Below, one piece after another: positions 41,559 through 52,385 of a stretch of DNA of 64,000 nucleotides. The notes under the pieces were generated by a model that saw only the letters and a program-made list of their open reading frames with translations, had not been told where the DNA came from and did no database searches. The stretch is from Branchipolynoe longqiensis (Eukaryota; Annelida; Polychaeta; Phyllodocida; Polynoidae), in NCBI GenBank assembly GCA_030323885.1, contig JASIRB010000025.1, positions 62,001 through 126,000 on the forward strand, in the 5' to 3' direction. Position 1 is the stretch's first letter, and each line of letters opens with the position of its first letter. Both the position numbers and the translations under genes were made by a program.

Positions 41559-41740
41559 ATCCCCTCTACGCGCCTTGTTTGGGTTCGTCTGACTGATGTA
41601 CCGAACAGTGTAGAATACTGATCACCGAGGAAGGCCGACGTTGCGCTCAGAGAACCCACACATTCATTACACACGGAATTACCCGGCCAGGCCCAAAAGG
41701 GGTCAAAGTTCACCTAACAGCCAAGGCAAAGCAACCGCTT

Positions 41741-41890
41741 CAAAAGAAGTTGACACTTGTCGCTACCTCACCTGGTGGTGGGTATTACTGCGACAGGACC
41801 AGGAGTGGGTGTCTCCGTGTCAGCATAATATGATTGAGTCGGGTATCACATCATGGAGTTTGTAGCCCGGTATATCAGTAGGGTAGCAGG
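41741..41890 (+). mobile_element. SINE-A fragment
   Basis: Body only, strongly diverged: TTGACACTTGTCGCTACC, then TATTACTGCGACAGGACCAG and ATCATGGAGTTTGTAGCCCG. Confidence 0.55.
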
Positions 41891-42204
41891 TATTGCAGGT
41901 ATAGCAATACCTCAGGGAGTTTGACGCCCCTGCCCTGCAGAGTTGTAAACCACTGCCTTGTGGTACAGGTTCTTGACAGAACCGAAGGCTAAGGGAGCAA
42001 ACCCTAAACAGAAAACTATGTCACTGTGGCAGCATTAAGGGTGGTTGATGTATGGAACTCCCAACATCTCCCGACCAGCCACTGCAGGGACAAATAGTTT
42101 TGCGCCTGTCTTGACATGTTCTTGCCGGTGTGAAACCTCTATTTGCTCCCCGAGAGAGTGCCACTGGTAACTTGCAAAAGCCAGCAGCACTTCAACACTT
42201 TTGC

Positions 42205-42360
42205 AGGCAGCTTTCATCAAATGTACAACTGCAGAGAGACATTAAGACCGACTCATGGATGCAACTCTCACAGCAGAGAGCTAAATGGAAAGCGGCAGTC
42301 AAATAATGAAAGCAGTCTTTGTCGCATCGCGACCGACAGCATGATGATGATGATGATGAG
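42205..42360 (+). pseudogene. LINE ORF2 C-terminal tail with (ATG)n end
   Basis: One frame reads LQRDIKTDSWMQLSQQRAKW then KAAVK and TAA (42304-42306), matching the TW--LA-DR--W pattern at the very end of LINE ORF2 proteins. About 35 bases later come ATGATGATGATGATG repeats, a common LINE 3' tail. Only this tail survives. Confidence 0.5.
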
Positions 42361-42544
42361 CATTATATATAAGCCGCTATCAGTGTGCAGTGTCACAAAC
42401 CGACATCTGAAGGTATATAACCATGGCCGTTGTTAGGATACAAAACCCGCGTCAGTCACATCACTGACATCCTGGAATATGTGGACAGTCTCACTTGAGC
42501 AGGTTGTCACATGGTTCCCCGCCATTTCCACCAGAATGTATGAT

Positions 42545-43250
42545 CGAATGAGTTGAGCGTACGTCTCTAATGCAAATCATTGACTTATTGTACTGTCACA
42601 TTACGAGGTTTCTCGCCGGCGCGCCACCAACGTGCAAAATAAGTTGTATGCGTCGAGAAACGTTAAACTTTTCGGCGTCAGTACAACATATTGGTAGTGT
42701 GCGGCCAACGTTGTGGTAAAAGTTTGGTGCGCCATCCTGATATGACCTTAGATGTTGGTAGGACATAAAACAACAAAAAGCAACCTTTTGGCGCAATGTG
42801 TGGGAACGAGCCTCACGCGCATGTGGCGTGTGCGTAACGTTCGCATAACGATCTTCCAGCGCATGTAACGTGTCTCGACGTCCTCCTAACATCCCCATTA
42901 TGTTGGCACCCACACATTGGCACACGTTGAAAGTTTTGTGCAAGCACAAAACTTTCGACGCGACATGACACGCGCCGCCGTTCCTCGCCGACCATCGTCG
43001 TCCATCAACATGTACCAACGCGCGCCTAACGTGCGCATAACGCTTCCAGACATCTCCCGGCATTTCGCCAAAAAATGACACACGTCGACGCGCGTTGGCG
43101 AGAAACGTCGTAATGTGACAGTACCATTACAAATTTATACTTGTCTCGACCTAGACTGGCGTTTGGCATTACCAGGTTAGTGCAAGGAGCAGTGGAATGA
43201 GGAAGACTAATTGTCTGCAATTGAAATTTCTCGTGCTTAATCAACTAATG
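42545..43250 (+). mobile_element. SINE-A variant interrupted by a MITE
   Basis: The head remnant (GAATGAGTTGAGCGTACGTC, ATTGACTTA) is at 42545-42587. The rest (CAAATTTATACTTGTCTCGA, ATTACCAGGTTAGTGCAAGG and the alternative tail AGCAGTGGAATGAGG to GTGCTTAAT) resumes at 43130. TTA flanks the insert on both sides. Confidence 0.7.
42588..43126. mobile_element. Harbinger-like MITE (539 bp) with TTA duplication
   Basis: Inverted ends TTGTACTGTCACATTACGA and TCGTAATGTGACAGTACCA are flanked by TTA at 42585-42587 and 43127-43129. Removing it restores SINE-A sequence. Three-base TWA duplications suggest the PIF/Harbinger group. It contains a palindrome GAAAGTTTTGTGC/GCACAAAACTTTC (42929-42956) and a SINE-A tail remnant at 42729-42780. 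No transposase is encoded. Confidence 0.8.
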
Positions 43251-43859
43251 TACCTCCCTCCACCCCCCACCCCCACAGACAAATATATATATGACAGGAT
43301 ACATTAAGTATGCAATACCTGTGAATGTCCTCACTTCAAAATCATTACTTCGTCATTAGGATGTGTCTAAGGTTCTAAGGTACCAAGTCAATGTTGTTCA
43401 TTAAGGGTTTCCGGAGTGGTGGAGTCAGGTGAACAGTTTGTTGTTCTGACAGCTGGGTGGATTAAAGCACGGTACTAGTGCCATACAACACACACTGTTC
43501 TACCTCTGTCGCCTCCCGCCAATGATATCTATAAAGCATGGTACTCGTGCCGTATAACACACACATGCATTGATTTACGTCTGTCGCCCCCTAATGCTAT
43601 ATGTTTGGATTTATTATTAAATGAGATTTATTTTGATTTCTTATTAAATGCACCACTCATCTAAATAAGTAGAGTATACGTTCATGTGTCACTGTCAGGT
43701 GTATTGGCATGTCAGCTGCTATTTATTGGGTTTTCTTGTCATCAGAATAAGTATAAGCCCTTTTCAAGTGTCAGGCGTATTGGACTTTGATCCCCAGTGC
43801 CAGTTAATACAACTGAGTTATTCTTTTCCTTACACAGTCTGTATACGTCTGCGGACATA
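43251..43859. other. Unassigned; short two-copy duplication
   Basis: AAAGCACGGTACTAGTGCC to about 43530 and its neighbour starting AAAGCATGGTACTCGTGCCG form two diverged roughly 80-bp copies. No gene is recognised. Confidence 0.4.
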
Positions 43860-44135
43860 CCCTTAACAGTCTGCCTACACTGTCTGGTGACACACCCTTG
43901 CACTTACATTCTGTCCACAATGTCTGAGTTACATATATTTACACAGTCTGCCTACACTGTCTGGTGACACACACTTGCACTTACAGTCTGCCCACAATGT
44001 CTGGTTTACATATATTTACACATTCTGCCTACACTGTCTGGTTACACACACTTGCACTTCCAGTCGCCCACAATGCATAGGTTACATATATTTATTTACA
44101 CAGTCTGCCTACACTGTCTGGTGACACACACATCC
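43860..44135. repeat. About 77-bp tandem repeat, 3.5 copies
   Basis: The unit contains ACAGTCTGCCTACACTGTCT, GGTGACACACACTTGCACTT and GTTACATATATTTACA. Confidence 0.85.
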
Positions 44136-44629
44136 TTCTCTAAAAATGATTCTAACGTTGGTGCTTCAACCACTTACTCTGGAAAACTCTTCCATGGAGC
44201 TGTGACGGGTCCACTAGGTGCAGATAACGTGGTTATGAGCCTGCGCAGCCGAGACCATCCCGTGCTCTCAGACCGACCTCAGAGAGCTGCTATTAATGTG
44301 TTTGCTACAGGACGTTCTGATTAATCCGCAATTATCAGATTAGCAAAGTCCGCAGACCCCACGACGACATTGATGGAGGCTGGCGCTTTGGGTCGCGCTC
44401 TCTACTGTGCACAGTTAGCGGCGATGCAGCACACGACATTGCCTCCCACTCCCCACCACGGTAGACAATGTTCAATACCAACCCACCTGTAATATATGTA
44501 TGTATATGTGGGACAATGATCTCCAGGGTCACACAGGTCACGAGGGCACGTGATGTAAGTGGGTCACTGGAAGGTAGGGAGTAAATCAGTATACAACATG
44601 CATCTCACGGTGTCAGTTCGTTCTTCACA
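44136..44629. other. Unassigned spacer
   Basis: No coding motif or known repeat seen; the 90-codon open frame at 44052-44324 begins in the tandem repeat. Confidence 0.3.
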
Positions 44630-45110
44630 GCGCCCTCTGACGGCAATGGAAAGAACTAACGTGGGTAACAGACTGCTATAGAGCATGCGTTGTGGTAATG
44701 TGTTTATATTGTTGTGGGGGTGACGAAAATGGGAAGTATTTCGGCAATAGCAGGATTCGAACCCACACCTTGCCATCTGGGCCGCGTGTAATGGTTATCA
44801 CGCTACCTAGGTTTCCGGTTGCATCACCCTGTCCGGGTCTACTCGTGTATGTGGCTGCTTGCCTGAGATATCAATGTAGACTACTACAATAGAATAGAGG
44901 ATTGCCACCACCAACCTGCCCTCTGATGACAATGGCCAGAACTAATATTGCTCGTCGCAGCCACCATGCGTGGTGGAAAGGGCCTAATAGAGGATTTTAA
45001 CTAGCAACTCCTCCTCTGACGACAGGGGCAATAACTAATGCAGCTGGCTGTGGAGTATGCACTATGGAAGAGGTATTTATAGAGGATTTCAATCAACCAA
45101 CCTGCCCACA
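44630..45110 (+). repeat. Dispersed repeat D, interrupted by SINE-C
   Basis: Units with CCCTCTGACGGCAATGGAAA, GAACTAACGTGGGTAAC and a GCATGCG end match 16.77-17.1 kb reversed. SINE-C occupies 44695-44893 between units. Confidence 0.65.
44695..44893 (-). mobile_element. SINE-C copy
   Basis: The reverse complement reads TTGTAGTAGTCTACATTGAT, CAGGGTGATGCAACC, A-box-like TAGCGTGATAACCATTACAC and B-box GGGTTCGAATCC, then TTTTCGTCACCCCC. Confidence 0.8.
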
Positions 45111-45765
45111 AGTACTAACTTTGTGGGTCGCAGTTTATTGCGCATGTCCCGTGGGAAAAGTTCCATAAACGTGTCAGGAACTAATGTTGTGGGTAGCAGC
45201 TCATTGCGCATGCCCCGTGGGAAAAGTTCCATAACAGTGTCAGTAACTAATGTTGTGGGTAGCAGCTCATTGCGCATGCTCCGTGGGAAAAGTTCCATAA
45301 ACATGTCAGGAACTAATATTGTGGGTAGCAGCTCATTGTGCATGCCCCGTGGGAAAAGTTCGATAACAGTGTCAGTAACTAATGTTGTGGGTAGCAGCTC
45401 ATTGCGCATGCCCCGTGGGAAAAGTTCGATAACAGTGTCAGTAACTAATGTTGTGGGTAGCAGCTCATTGCGCATGCCCCGTGGGAAAAGTTCCATAAAC
45501 GTGTCAGGAACTAATATTGTGGGTAGTAGCTCATTGCGCATGCTCCATGAGAAAAAGTTCCCTAACAGTGTCATGAACTAATGTTGTGGGTAGCAGCGCA
45601 TTTTGCATGCGCTGTGAAAAAGGTCTATGGTAGTGCCAAGAACAAAACATTGTGGGTAGCATCTTATTATGCATGCTACGTGGAAAAGGTCATGGCAGTG
45701 CAAACAACTAATATTGTGGGTAGCAGCTCACTGAGCATCCTCCATGGAAAAGGCCCATCAGGAAA
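45110..45765. repeat. 66-bp array, about ten copies, derived from repeat D
   Basis: The unit AACTAATGTTGTGGGTAGCA, GCTCATTGCGCATGCCCCGT, GGGAAAAGTTCCATAACAGT, GTCAGT is 66 bp, a multiple of three, which explains open frames on both strands (174 and 161 codons). Units alternate between CATAAACGTGTCAGG and GATAACAGTGTCAGT types. Confidence 0.92.
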
Positions 45766-45974
45766 CTGAGCACTCACAGAACCATCCAGGCAGGCCAACA
45801 CCTCGTATTTGATACAGGGGTCTTGCTACTTAGCATAAGGAATGGCGGAGTTGACTTATTTCAGTAAACCTGCCATCCGTTGGTAGCATAAGTGGCACAA
45901 TGTACACACACTGCCTATAAGTGGAACCAGCTGTACCGACTCCCGCCATCCCTTTCCTGAATACCCGGGAAACC

Positions 45975-46190
45975 AATGTGATAACAGGATAATAACAGAT
46001 GATAGCAGGATAATAACAGGATAATAATATGATAACATGATACTAATATGATAACATGATGCTAATAGCATAACATGATAACAATATAAAAGGATAATAA
46101 CAGGATAGCAATAGGATAATAACATGGCAATAACATGATATCAACATGATGCCAACAGGATAATAACCAGATAATAACAGTATAATGAGA
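45975..46190. repeat. Degenerate GATAATAACAG tract
   Basis: Imperfect 9-12-base repeats of ATAACAGGATA, ATAACATGAT and GATAATAACAT. Confidence 0.75.
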
Positions 46191-47024
46191 GGAAATGGCA
46201 AGATTATGATGGGCTAATATTAGGATATGCAGACTTGATCATGGATTGCTCTGATGTTACTGACATTGGGATTAGCTGTGACATGATTTGTCCTACATAG
46301 GCTTACCTATAAGTTACCTGAGGCTTCTGAACCCTGGTGATGCTGGAGTCTGTCGCTGTGCTTCGTGTTTCTCCTCGAGCTGCTCACTCCAGGTGAAGAT
46401 GCATTGTTTCAGGCCCCCCTGGTCACGCTCCACTACGCGTGACCACTCGCCAGATGGACAGTAAGTTTGTTTTTGTCTGTTTTTGCTTTTTTGTTCCAGT
46501 GGTTTCATTCTTCTGAATACAATGTTACCTCGTTACCCTTTTTTCTTTTCTTTTTGTGTGTGTGTATTTATGCTGCTCATAACGGTTAAGTCTAATGAGT
46601 TGTTTTCGCCGCTGGACAATAATAGTCTTGTGGTCCCCCTTGTTTTGTCACTTTCAGTTGTTCTCTAGCTATCTACTGCATGCAGTCTTTCTGTTTGTAA
46701 GTATTCTCTCACATGTGAATAAAATGTTAACCTGAATGAAATATGCCTCGGTACTGGTCTTCCAGCCCTAATTACAAATGGTGCTACAGACTAAGCAACG
46801 GCAAAACAAAATGGAGACTCAGTTATAATTAAAAGCAGAGGAAAGTATTTATATGAATAGGAAACAATGAAAAATAAAGCGAAGAAATAAAATCATGGGG
46901 GAATTGGGCTATTACCCCAACAGTTTTATTATTTTTTAAATCTGAGCCTCCTCAGGGGCTTGTTAAAGGTATCTTAGCAAGAGAGTCTAGCGTTGCTACC
47001 CTTTTTTTTAAAAGATAACTATAT
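46191..47024. other. Unassigned region
   Basis: Reversed GAAGACCAGT-type repeat end near 46755-46770, with ATGTGAATAAAATG at about 46718. Otherwise AT-rich and non-coding. Confidence 0.3.
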
Positions 47025-47211
47025 TCGGTTGAACAGTATTAAGTATTATCTACCTTACTTTAGTTTGAAATAACTTGTATTATATAAGTGGCTAACTTTG
47101 GAGATATTTGAAATGAAAACATGCAAAACTAAGTTTGGTATACACTTCAAAATACTGACACCATAAGCTTCAGAGGTGACAAGTTCTATTGAATGGACTT
47201 AGTATTTCCTT
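47025..47211. mobile_element. MITE-P half copy truncated by SINE-A
   Basis: Blocks TTATCTACCTTACTTTAG, GGCTAACTTTGGAGATATTT and CACCATAAGCTTCAG run in family order to ACTTAGTATTTCCTTCC, where SINE-A sequence begins. Confidence 0.6.
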
Positions 47212-47456
47212 CCAACCAATGACTTGTCACTTCCTAGCTTGGCGCTCGGCATTATTAGGATAGGCCGAGGACTGGTTTTCTCACCGTCAGGATAATATGA
47301 CTGAGTGGTATATTGGGTCATGGTCTTGGTGGTGGCCTGATTTCTCAGTGGGGCAGCACTATATAATCACCATGAGTGTACACTGTCACAAGTCGGTATC
47401 CATCCTGAGATGACCTTAGATTTTGCCAGGACGTAAAACTCCAACAACCAACCAAA
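47212..47456 (+). mobile_element. SINE-A copy, 5'-truncated
   Basis: Begins AACCAATGACTTGTCACTTC; body and GGACGTAAAACTCCAACAAC tail present. Confidence 0.8.
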
Positions 47457-47509
47457 TTTAGATGTTGGCAGGGCGCCGCTGCATAAAGAGGCCGACAGGG
47501 TCGGGGTCT

Positions 47510-47685
47510 TCTCGTGACTGTGTAGCAAAGCATGATAGAGCGCCCTATTCACTATGCCATCATGAGACGGGTATTGACTGCGGCATGACAGAGGGCCCTG
47601 CTCGTCACCGCATCGCAGTCAGCCGGCTTCATCATCGCATCACAAACCTATCAGTGTAATGTACAGTAATAGCATCACAGATAGC
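47510..47685. repeat. Degenerate GCATGACAGAG tract (first patch)
   Basis: Short imperfect repeats (CATGATAGAGCGCCCTATTC, CATGACAGAGGGCCCTG) also seen at 48050-48110, 48660-48760 and 49128-49660. Confidence 0.5.
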
Positions 47686-48022
47686 AGGGGACTGGGACTT
47701 ATCTCAGACGGTAGAGTGCCCACCCGTGAAGGTGTCGGCCATCCTATCGATCCTGCTCAGTGGAACCATTTGCAGTTTGGGCTATTTTCCGTTCCAACCA
47801 GTGGTCCACAACTGGTTCATCAAAGGCTGTGGTATGTGCTGTCCTGTCTGGGAAAGTGCATATAAAAGACCCCTTGCTGCTTATCGTAAAGAGTAGCCGA
47901 TGTGGTGGCAGCAGGTTTCCTCCAAAGAAATATGGCAGAAGGACCATATGTTTGACGTCCAATAGATGATGATACGAAAATCAATGTGCGCTAGAGGTGT
48001 CGTTAAATAACACAAGCTTTAC
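47686..48022 (+). mobile_element. SINE-B copy, molluscan-type SINE
   Basis: tRNA-like head (GACGGTAGAGTGCCCACCCG), then GTGGTATGTGCTGTCCTGTC, GTGCATATAAAAGACCCCTT, AGCAGGTTTCCTCC and ACCATATGTTTGACGTCCAA, ending AGGTGTCGTTAAATAACAC. I associate this core and 3' end with SINEs of molluscs and other lophotrochozoans; this is from memory, not a search. Confidence 0.8.
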
Positions 48023-48764
48023 ACAGAGAGCAGGACTCGTGTAGCTAGCACAACGTAGAGCTATGTCTGTTATAACATGAGAGAGACGCCTGGGTATTCA
48101 TGACGGTATGATGGCGAGCACTATTTATCAGTGTCTACCAGGTGGCCTTACTAGGGATGAGCTATTTTGGCTTATCATGGTCTGACATGGAACCGTACTT
48201 ATCATATCCGAAGCTAGATAAAGGATTAACCCGGTACTCGCAGTACACGGGTGAATACCAGCCTTATATAAAAACGGTAGAAAAATCGGGTTAATGAAAT
48301 GAGTCTTTATGAGAGCCTAATTTCACAATCTAAGAAGCAACATTTATTCTTTGTATATGTCTTCATATTTCCCCGCTACCTTTGAGTTGAAAAATATAAT
48401 AAAACATCTGGTTTAATAAGATTTAAAAGTAAAATCGGTGGCATTCTATGGCCGCCATCTTGTCTTTTTGCATTCTCTCCCATTTCACCAACTCTGTTCA
48501 GATATAAGTAACCATTTGACACTGGAGCCAGGAATTGTACGTCCTGTTCCATACTAAAGCTATTTTCGCCTGTATTTACACTACGTTGTCGTTCACCTGT
48601 GTACTACAAGTACCGGGTGAATCTTTCATCTAATCCAAAGCGAACCATTGTTATCATGTATCACGGAGCCTTCTGAATCCTTGCAGGACAGAGAGTTTTA
48701 TGTGTATTTCTTATAGTGTGACAGAGCAGTTGTTTATAATAACGTGACAGAGTTATATTATATA
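48023..48764. other. Unassigned spacer
   Basis: AT-rich, non-coding; patches of the GCATGACAGAG tract near its two ends. Confidence 0.3.
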
Positions 48765-48830
48765 CAGTGAAACCTCGATTTAACTCGCCATACTTTTATG
48801 TGAATTCGGATATAAGACGATGATTCATTG
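48765..48830. mobile_element. pogo/Tigger-like left end
   Basis: TACAGTGAAACCTCGATTTA matches the left terminus of the MITE at 22320, but no matching right end is found; SINE-A follows at once. Confidence 0.55.
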
Positions 48831-48831
48831 G

Positions 48832-49125
48832 ACGCCGGATCAGGCGCAGTCACCGAATAGGTAGAGCATGCGGAAGGTCGGCAGTTAGAATCCTGGTCGA
48901 GTCAAGCCAATGACCTGTCCTTGGCATTACTAGGACAGCGCAAGCACTTGCTAGCTCAGTATCAGGATAATGTGCCTGAGTGGGAAATTGGGTTATGGTG
49001 TCGGTGGCCTGGTCTCCCAGTTGGGCACACTATAACGTCGACATGAATGCGCACTGTCATAAGTCGCTACCTGTCCTGATATGACCTTAGATATTGGCAG
49101 GGCGAAACACTCCAACAAAACAAAC
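48832..49125 (+). mobile_element. SINE-A copy
   Basis: Head GCAGTCACCGAATAGGTAGA, shortened middle (GAGTCAAGCCAATGACC then TTGGCATTACTAGG) and tail GGGCGAAACACTCCAAC. Confidence 0.75.
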
Positions 49126-49127
49126 TA

Positions 49128-49660
49128 GTAGCCAGTTGGATTCATCATTGCATCATGAACCTCTTCGTGTAACATACAGTAGTAGCATCATAGAGAGGAC
49201 TTCTGTACCTATCGCAAGACAGGGGTATATCTATTATAGCACAACAGAGAGGTCTGTATGACAGCGACTCCTATCTATCAGTGCCCACCAGGTGGCCCTG
49301 CAGGGCATGGTCCATCTAGGCTTACAACAGTGTGACATTAAACCATACTTATCATAGCCGAATTGAGCCAACGTTATCATGTATCATAGAGCCCCCCTTT
49401 ATCATTGTATTTCACTGTACCAGGGCATGACAGAGAGTTGCATTTATAGTAATCTGACAGGGTTATGTCGCAGAATTATATTTATCATAGCATGGCAGAG
49501 ACTTGTAATCATAGAGTGACATACTTGTTTTTAGAATAGTCCATGACTGAGAGTTGTATTTATCATAATGCGACAGAGTTCTATTTACCATAGTATGATA
49601 GAGTTACCATTAACAGCTTGATATAGAGTCATCATAAGGTGATAGGGAGTTGTGCCGGGG
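49128..49660. repeat. Degenerate GCATGACAGAG-type minisatellite
   Basis: Imperfect units of about 28-35 bases such as CATGACAGAGAGTTGCATTT and ATAATGCGACAGAGTTC. Bases 49130-49210 and 49260-49360 parallel 47600-47680 and 48110-48210, so two longer blocks share an origin. Confidence 0.55.
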
Positions 49661-49884
49661 TAGTGGAACCAGTAAGCGCACTGATGGATTTAGGATATTT
49701 CCCGTGGATTCCTGCTTCACAGAATTCTTGTTTGTATTGACTATCACCTGTGTATTTACTGACTAACATACTGATCGTTGTACTTTATGCTTGTGGTAAA
49801 TAGTGTTATTCATAGTATATAATTGAAGTGGTGGTGCTTAGTGTTTGCGACCACGTTGAGCCAATTACGTCCCCATCATGTGAT

Positions 49885-50754
49885 ATTCGTTCTGTTCATT
49901 AATGATCTACAGGAAGTTCTCAGTGCAGTGAAGCTCTTCGCCGATGACACAAAGGTCTTCCGAAAAATTGCATCCGACAATGATCATGCTCTACTCCAGA
50001 CGGATCTCGACAACTTATACAGATGGTCACAAGACTGGCAACTCGGCTTCAATGAGAGCAAATGCAAAGTCATCCACCTGGGTAAAAATAACATCAAATG
50101 ACGCTATAAAATGAGAAACACCACTCTACAGGTGGAGAATGAAGAGAAAGACCTTGGCATTATTATCGACAGTGAACTCAAGTTCCATAAACACATAGCT
50201 GCAGCTATTAATAAGGCTTCCAGGATGCTTGGCCTCATAAGAGCTACCTTCACATGTCTGGATGAAAGTACCCTCACCCGTCTGTACACAACTATGTTAC
50301 ATCCTTACCTTGAGTATGGCAATGTAATTTGGTCACGGCGCTACAAACTGAACACAAAAGAAATTGAAAAGATTCAGTGAAAAGTCACAAAGCTAATCCC
50401 CAACTTAAGGAATGTCCCATATGAGGAAAGATTAGTCTCACTGAAGCTCCTATCACTATTGTATCGCAGAAGGCATGGTGACATGATACAAGCGTTCAAA
50501 ACTGTAAAGGGAATTGACCACATAGACCCTCACATATTTCCCCAGCAACCTGAAACCACCATGCATACAAGAGGTCATGAACACAAGCTCTACAAAAACA
50601 GTTGCCACTTGGAACTTTGGAAACCCTTCTTCAGCCAAAGAATAATAACTGACTGGAATTCAATACCCGATAATGTCATCTCATGTCCTATGCTGAACTG
50701 TTTTAAAGTTGGAATAGACCAATTTTGGACAAATGAGCAGTACGAAACTCCTTG
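49885..50754 (+). pseudogene. 5'-truncated LINE reverse transcriptase (CR1/jockey-like)
   Basis: One frame carries the downstream half of a non-LTR RT: VLFINDLQE, then VKLFADDTKVF with the catalytic FADD, followed by WQLGFNESKCKVIHLG, EEKDLGIIID, LYTTMLHPYLEYGNVIW, VTKLIP and RRRHGDMIQAFK, ending at TGA after NEQYETP. Two in-frame TGA codons interrupt it (50099-50101 and 50378-50380); both sit where arginine is plausible, consistent with CGA decay. The sequence before about 49885 does not continue the RT, so the copy is 5'-truncated, as is usual for LINEs. The clade call is from motif style only. Confidence 0.85.
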
Positions 50755-50849
50755 ACCAACTTTTGAAGTATTGCAGAATAGAGACCGAAATATCCAACAG
50801 GCAAATTATGCCTTCTGGTATCAAGGTATCAAGAATAGACAAAGCCTTT

Positions 50850-51009
50850 GATTTTGAGCATTTCGGTGTGTACACCGACGCTTATTTGGTACGTTTTCTT
50901 TTAGAAATATCTCCAAAGTTAGCCATTTGAGTTCATTAAGATAATAACCCAATATAGTTATGTAGCCAATATTGCAGGAACTCAAAGTTATCGGATTATG
51001 CAACTGTAA
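50850..51009. mobile_element. MITE-P right-end fragment
   Basis: GAAATATCTCCAAAGTTAGC, then TCAAAGTTATCGGATTATGC and AACTGTAAC. The sequence just before 50850 (TTGATTTTGAGC) may also belong. Confidence 0.5.
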
Positions 51010-51201
51010 CACAAGTCTGGTTGTGACTTTTTGATGTAAGCAGGCAAAGTAAAACGCTCCCTATCGTATGTGGTTGTAGTTCTTCCACTACCCACGAGGT
51101 GTCGCCACAGTGCGAACCTCCTTCCACGAGCCGTGAGACCACGCTCTCGGTGTCACTGTGGTGGTTACGTAGTGACGCCGAGAACCAGCACGGGCTATAA
51201 A

Positions 51202-51412
51202 TGTGTTGTTGTTTTACACCTAGCAACATTTAAGGTCATATCAGGACGGGTATCTGTGGGAAGTGCATATAAAATACCCCTTGCTGCTTATCGGAAAGGG
51301 CAGCAGGTTTCCTCCAAAGAAATACATCAGAATGACCATATGTTTGACATCCAATAGCCGATGATAATAATCAATATGCTCTAGAGGCATCGTTAAATAT
51401 AACAAACTGTAT
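51202..51412. mobile_element. SINE-A tail (-) fused to SINE-B 3' half (+)
   Basis: 51202-51252 is the reversed SINE-A end (GTTGTTGTTTTACACCTAGC to ATCAGGACGGG). 51253-51412 is SINE-B from GTGGGAAGTGCATATAAAAT to AGAGGCATCGTTAAATA. Confidence 0.7.
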
Positions 51413-51425
51413 ATATACGTAAGTA

Positions 51426-51600
51426 ATTATGTATGTATGTATGTATGTATGTATGTATGTATGTATGTATGTATGTATGTATGTATGTATGTATGTATGT
51501 ATGTATGTATGTACGTACGTACGTACGTATGTATGTATGTATGTATGTATGTATGTATGTATGTATGTATGTATGTATGTATGTATGTATGCATGCGTGC
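51426..51600. repeat. (ATGT)n tetranucleotide array with GTAC core
   Basis: About 40 ATGT units, broken at 51510-51530 by (GTAC)n, a self-complementary block, and ending in GCATGCGTGCGTGC. All frames lack stops, hence Met-Tyr-Val-Cys frames. Confidence 0.97.
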
Positions 51601-51604
51601 GTGC

Positions 51605-52385
51605 ATCTATATATATATATATATGTGTCTAGGTGCGTATGTGTGTGTATGTGTGTATCTATGTGTATGTACGTGTATGAATGTGTGTGTCTGCCAGGTG
51701 TCAGTTTAACAAGGTGCAAATTATGCGGGACTGTCCATATTTTTCCAACATAACAATCCGTTCTCCACACCGACCCCGGCCCTGTTACATATACTCACCA
51801 GTACGCGTGTAACACTAAGTTTAGCTCTGATTCCGTTTAACATTAATGAACAGGCAGAAAGGGTGCTATGTAAACGTGAGTTTTCAACACTCATTCACGC
51901 CTATGTCAGACCTAGTACCATTTCCCCCATAGGCCTTTCTGAAAGCAGGTTATTTCGAATACCCCCACACACACTGCCCAAGGCAGATAATGTCCTTCCT
52001 GCCTCCGACCAGTCCTGATATTACCTCAGATGTTGCTAGGACGTAAGACAACAACAAATAAGCAATCTTGCCCCCAATGCTAGAATATTCCTCCATAGCC
52101 CTTTCTGAAAGCAGGTTATTTCTAATACCCCCCCCCCCCACACACACACAAACTGCCCAATGAACATGATGTCCCTCCCCCCTCATGCTAACACTGCAAG
52201 TAACTGCTCAATGACTATCGTACAAGCACATGTAGTTGATTTATGAAGTAGTGTTTTGTTAACATACATCTTGCTACTAAAGTATGGGACTATGAAAGTA
52301 TAACGAGCTTGTTCTGACATCTACATTGGGTCATATGTCTCACCCCTCAACAGTCTCATCGGTCAGTGACACTTGGTGACCATGA
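51605..52385. other. Non-coding; SINE-A tail and a duplicated segment
   Basis: A SINE-A end is at 52011-52062 (CCTGATATTACCTCAGATGT). The string CTTTCTGAAAGCAGGTTATT with following C/CA-rich DNA and AACTGCCCAA occurs at about 51932-51985 and again at 52101-52160, a local duplication. Confidence 0.5.

Noticed and set aside
45057..45581. 174- and 161-codon frames
   Set aside because: Produced by the 66-bp array, whose length is a multiple of three.
45975..46190. Homing-endonuclease-like site (ATAACAGGATAAT strings)
   Set aside because: Part of a degenerate 9-12-base repeat; resemblance to a known site is chance.
51393..51770. Met-Tyr-Val-Cys and Tyr-Ile-His-Thr frames
   Set aside because: Produced by the ATGT tetranucleotide array.
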